DNA from: Cristatella mucedo
Lineage: Eukaryota > Bryozoa > Phylactolaemata > Cristatellidae
Length of the DNA: 64,000 bases
Direction: 5' to 3'
Assembly: GCA_009760855.2 (NCBI GenBank)
Contig: WPIO01000003.1
Coordinates: forward strand, 14,674,001 to 14,738,000
Under the pieces are notes generated by a model that was not told the origin of the DNA, ran no database searches, and saw only the letters and a program-made list of their open reading frames with translations. Below, piece by piece: positions 46,701 to 52,700 of the stretch; positions within the stretch are counted from its first letter, which is position 1; each line of letters opens with the position of its first letter. A program made the translations under genes and the position numbers.

Positions 46701-49700
46701 CTGTAATGCCCACTGCAAGTGGTGGTGATAGCCTTTGAGGCTATTTTGATGCTATATCAATGAGACTGCTAATTCATCTAACATTTCTTACTTTCTAGCT
46801 ACTGACGACCATCTTGCTGCTTGTTGCACTCGGGCGCGAGACTGCGTTACATGTCCGTGAATAAAAAAGGCTACATAATGAACCAATTACCGTGTTTGTT
46901 GGAATCTCAGAACTTGCTTTCTCATAAGAATCACATTGAGGCTAGAAAGTAGCCGATACCCTGACTCACTAATTCGACAGCAAGAACAACTGCAATGACT
47001 ATAAATTGCAGGGTTCAAATGAGGAATTCATAATGCCAACTATCCAACTGGTCTGCCATACCAAGCAGAATCAGACACTGAAAAACCACTAACAGCATGA
47101 ACATTGAGTGTAGGATAACAGCTATGTCCTACTGCAATGCCACACACAAAGGAAAGCAAATGACATGCCATTGAAATTCTACTTATCTTACCAAAAACGG
47201 ATATGTTACACATTTCTGATGCTGCAGGACCTGCAGTGTTGTAAACTGTGCAGACGTATGCCCCACTAGAGGTCAGGTTAACAAATGGCATTATCAGTAC
47301 ACCTGTTGACAAACCGGTACGAATTGTCAGGCCATTCTGAGTCCAATTATATAGAGCAGCAGGATTTCCTAAAAGAGAAAAGATGGTCGATACCATCAGA
47401 CATCATGTATACATCAACAAAAAGGAGATGATTTTCGAGCAGCTAAAGATATACGTTTTAGAAAAAATTTAAATGTTTTCGTGTTTAAAGCAAACTTTGC
47501 TTCTTCTGTGACAATCTCTCCAACTCCTCACCCCCAAAAATATTGACCCGAGTGATTAAAAACAGGCTCGTCAGCAAGCTGGAATTAATCCTGAATGTTG
47601 CCGATGCCGACGGTTTCTTCTTCCTAAGCCTTCCCTTCCTGCTCTTTGTGCTTCGGCTGTTTCCTGTGGGCATTTTCAAATTCGACAGAATCATCGGTAG
47701 CCAAAAGGTCGGTTCACGCAAATGTGAGCTTCTTGGAAAGAACTTGCTTAAGCTGAGTACAGTTAAACGCGATGGCGACTTACCTCTCACATTTTCCTTG
47801 CCCAAGACGCATGAGCTGCTTTGATCTCATCGGTCCTGAATTTATTTATTTAAATAAATAAAACATTAACAATGCTCTGGAAAACTGGACGTATTGTAAA
47901 CCATTTTTGAAAACGTCTATTTTAAAATAAATTAAAAATCTATGCAGTACTTAAGCAACTGGGATAAATGAGGGCGCCATTGCTTCAGGGCGCAGGCCAA
48001 ACAACACCAATATCTCCAATGCCTCGCTTACAACGGCACTGTTCGCGGTTCATAATAGTGTGCACTGGTTCAACCACAACTCTTTACACTAATGAAAACA
48101 CAGGTTGTACAGCTCCCTGAGAGCACGCAATCTCTTTCTTGGCATTCAATATAGGCTGACAATTATGCGCATAGACTGATTACCGATAAGATAACTGTAC
48201 AATTGCAGCATGCATAACCATTCCAATGACAATTTAAAATGACAAAGCAAATGCCGCAAGGCACAGGTGAGCTTTTAACTTCAATTTAAATGTCTGCAAA
48301 TCAAGGGTGTGGTGAGGTACTGCAACCACAGCAACTCAGGCTTCAACAATCGCAACAAAAGAAATTAAAGTATGCCACGATTTGAGTGTATCCACAAGGC
48401 ATCGTCCTATACAGCAAGTGCATTCTCATGCAATGGACTACTAAGGCACGGTATTGGTCTAGGTCTTGGCAGTTCATTTTCATAAGAACACCTGGGCGCA
48501 ACAGTGCGAAACAATGTGGATACCTATGAAATATCAAGTACTACTACATGCAATCAAAATTGAAGATTTTTGCAGTCGATTTCGCATGTATGTGCACTGT
48601 ATAGCAGTGATTCGTTGAGCCTGAAAGCTATGGCTGATATGAGTCAAGTGATATTAGCGATACTGGTGATAGTAGTCAGCAGCTCTATGACTTAGTTGTG
48701 TAGAAATGTAGGGTCTACACAAAATATCGGCTGGGTCCTCTGTACCGACAAATGATCATAATAAGAGAAACCAGGTGTGAAAAGCAACAAAAATGTAAGG
48801 CCTAAACAAGATTTAGGCTTGGTCTGAAGCATAGGTAAATAATCATAATGAGAGGATCCAGTGGCAAAAAGCAACAGACGAAAGAATTTCAGCATGTTAT
48901 TCTATGCGAGTTGTCATGTTATGTTATGTTATGGTATGAGAGAAAATTTGGAAAAGAGCTGAAAAATTAGTAACATGACACTATCTGAAGCTTGATGGGG
49001 AACCAGCACAGGTCAGAGAGAAGTGGTCATGAGCCTATTACAACGTTACAGACAAACATACTTTGCTGTCGTTTTTTTGAAGCTAATGTGCTTAATTGCA
49101 GGGACAGAGAGACCTGAGTCATAGTAGAGGGGAGGTAGTTCACAAACATCACGACCTTGGTCAAGGGATCGAGTACTTTGGCAGGCTATTCATTATTGCC
49201 TGCCGCGAGCCAATGACAGCTGCTAAGGCTCTTCTCCTGCTAAAACAAGAGAAGCTGTTCAGTCAGCTTTACTTTTTAAGTGAAGGTATCTGAAACTAAA
49301 GTAGATGCGATACATGAATGGTCGAATTCAGCTGCAGCCCCATTATTTAAGCAAGCCCAAATGATTTCTACCAACAAATACTGTCACTAACCAAACATCA
49401 CTCAAATGAGAAGGCTGGGCTGATGGTCTACCACAAACTGCCAAATAAAGTAAGAGCATATGGATCACAAAGAGCTATTCGCAATGCCATAGTGCATTGC
49501 ATGGGCTGCAGACGACATAGGTACGAGAATAAAGGGCATATTTATTACCTGGGTCGCTGACGTTGCATATCAGACTAATATTATCTCCAGACGAAATGTT
49601 AACCGAGCTTGGGTATACGATCGGCTTACTTGGTATATCTATAAAAATAAACAGAATAAAAGAGTAGTCGATTGTTACTGCCTACTCGGCAACAGCTCAC

Positions 49701-52700
49701 AGTAGCAAGATCGCAAACAGCGAATTAAATATTTAAGTGATTATGGAAAAGCTACTCAAAGATGATCTGAAATAAGAAAACACAAAATGGCTTACATTTA
49801 ACATCCAAAGTGATGTTGCTAGAAATGTTCAAGTTAAGCAGTTGGTTGACAAAGTTCGAAGTGGTGCAGATATATATGCCAGCTGCTTGCCTCTGTATGT
49901 GACTCACATACAAGTACGATACTCCTCCTATAGTGTTGTTCAACTGGATGGTGCTCCCACCTACATTTTGCAAAAACTACAGGTAAAAATCAGCCATCAG
50001 CTTAATCAATAGTAACAATACCAGTGAAATTTGTATAGCATCCAAAGAGAAATTAATCTCGTTCTAGGCACTTGAAATATGCTGCAAAGGAATCCTGGCA
50101 ATTGGTTAGTGATAACATGTGCAGTGTCAGCATTCGTAAGTATGCAAAAGACAATCCATACGGACCAAGCAAATGTAATGAGAAATAAGTATGCTTGTAT
50201 TTCTTTTAAAATGCCAAGTACGAGAATTTCGTGATCAATGTGGATGCCAGACTATGGATACGAGCAAGGAAGAACATAGCTGCTTACTTGTGTTAGGCGC
50301 TGTCCATGATATGGAGGGCAGCGGCTTTCCCTGAGCCGAGCACGTCAGCATAATATCACTACCTTCCACAATTGAAGCTGCAGATGATCTTAGTAAAACA
50401 TTCCTAGAACCATCTGCAAAAGTTTACATACATCAGCAGCTCTCCTAATATGTAACAGAAACTATATAACAGCTTAACAAACAATGCAAAATAGTTTAGT
50501 AAAATGTAAGAAACGTTACCCACAGCGACCTCGTGTAAAGCAGGAGTAAAAACATAGCAAATTGTTATCTTTGACTGAATCTAAACTCTAGATTTGAAGT
50601 ACCAGCCTGTCGTGTCTTCGAAAATGAAGATTAGAATAGCTATTGCCACGAAAATCAAATATAAATGAGGGAATGACAGATGCTGGGAACGGCTATTGCC
50701 GAGCTGGCAGCATCAACAAAACTGTGGTCCTTTCACGATACTATACATGCATGGGTTACTCATCATTAGCAACTCCAGCAAACACATCTACTTACAACTG
50801 ACATTCAGAAAAGCAGTAGAACTGTTACTGCCAAGAATATTGTTGGCAACACATGTGAGTGACGCTCCATCATCCAAGTAACTGGGGACGAAGCTGATGA
50901 TGCCAATAACATCTCCACTGCTGTTGGACGTCGCAGATACGTTGGATTGCTGTAGAACACCACCTTTGTACCACGTGATATTCGGAGCAGGGTAACCACC
51001 AAGAGACTGACATGTTACCATGGATATGCGACCTTCGATCATATCCAGGGCCGACTGTGATATTGAAGGCAATCCTGGCAAATCTAAAATAGCAGATCCA
51101 AACTTTGAAAGTTGAGAAAAAGACGATAACATGACGATCTGGCATTCCAAGATTGAGACATTGAGATGGGCGTAAAAAAAGATCAAAACTCATAACTAAG
51201 GCTACTGCTGCAGTAGGGCTCGAGTCTACCAAAGGAACATACCGGTTGTCAACACTTTTTCCGACAAGAAAAGAATGCTTTTATTGGTCTCGTGGGTTAA
51301 ACCTGGACCCCAGGGGCCGAAAGCCAGTATCTCAAGCCTGTCCCAATCAAACAGATAAAAGAAAATAAATAAGAATGAAAGACTGGGAGAAGAGTCGGCC
51401 AGGAAGTTGATAGATACTTCAAAATCAAAAATGATGGGAAGTAAGCTTATGTTGTACATCCATCCACACTGTGGTGGGCTATGCTTTTTTGTATGTGACG
51501 ACATTTATCAAGCCAAGCTGGCTTACTGATCTTTCAATATTTGACCGGTAGCAACAGCACACAAATGTGTATTCAGTCAGCATCATTGTCGATGGTTACT
51601 TGATCAATCAAATTCATTTGTTACAAATCAAACATGACGTTCTATTAAGAAACCTTGCTGATTTCAGTGTCGATTAGTGAAGTGGAAGCATAGCAAACCA
51701 GTTTTCCTATCATTTAAAAAAAGAATAGCTCCATACAGGTTGTGGCAGTGCGAGGGTCTGTTTCTGGATTCATAGATGGGTGCAAAAGCTTGGTAGTCTT
51801 TTTACGAAACTTGCAACTACATTAAGAAGTCAATATAATAGTACCATAAAAATACAGTACGGCTTTGCAACTTTTAATTCTGCCTGTTTATTAAAACAAT
51901 ATGCAATAGAATAAAGAGCTTTGAAAATACCTTTATAGTTTCGTGGTGGCTGTCATTATAGAACAAAAGTGAAGCATGCATAGCTGAGGATTTGCCAAAC
52001 CCAAAAGACTGTCTACACGAATGTCTGACATAATAGTTTCTATACAAGTGCAGATAAGAAATAACTGACACGACTTGTATTGTCTAAATCCAGAATTACT
52101 CAAATCACGCAGCTGACACGTCGGTTATATAATCAAGGTGTAGCAGTTAGACTTAACATAATGTACTGTTTTAGTTAGTAACCGAGAAACAGTTTTTCAA
52201 AATAAAAAAGGGTACTCATCTTATTGGTGATGTAAACACGAGATAAATGCCGGCCCTTTGATAAATTAAACTCCACGAAAAGTAGCCTTAATTATAGCGA
52301 TCAGAATCTAGGTCATAGATAAGGAGGCGGCTGCAGCAACTTGACCTTTGAGACACGCCAACCGTCTGGAATGTGCAACACTACTATTACTATCGGTCTT
52401 GAGCAGAGGTCGGCAAACTCTGGCCTGTGGGCCAGATCCGGCCTAGCTAGTGCTTCAGTCCGGCCTAGCGGCCCCCTAGTTATTTATTGATGGATCCGGC
52501 CTATTTGAGTTGTGCCGGTTTTCTTCCCCTTCACAATAGAGGTACTTTGAGTGACGAGTATTACAACGAACGAGTTCAGGAGGCACGAGCCGTCTCGGCT
52601 GCTTTTTGCTTTGAGTTGAGAGCCAACTGCAATTGTGCATGACTTTTTTCTTCGCGTGTTCCGCAGTATGATTTTCGAACTACGACTTTGCTTTGCGCAT

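Noticed and set aside
47485-47824. Opposed 93- and 106-codon frames with a donor-like GTAAGT on the minus strand
   Set aside because: The candidate 52-nt exon would break the receptor frame and no motif supports a separate gene.
49961-49973. Alternative acceptor for exon 4 (CCTGTAG|TTTTTGC)
   Set aside because: Would enter in phase 0 while exon 3 leaves in phase 1, and would break the Ig domain.
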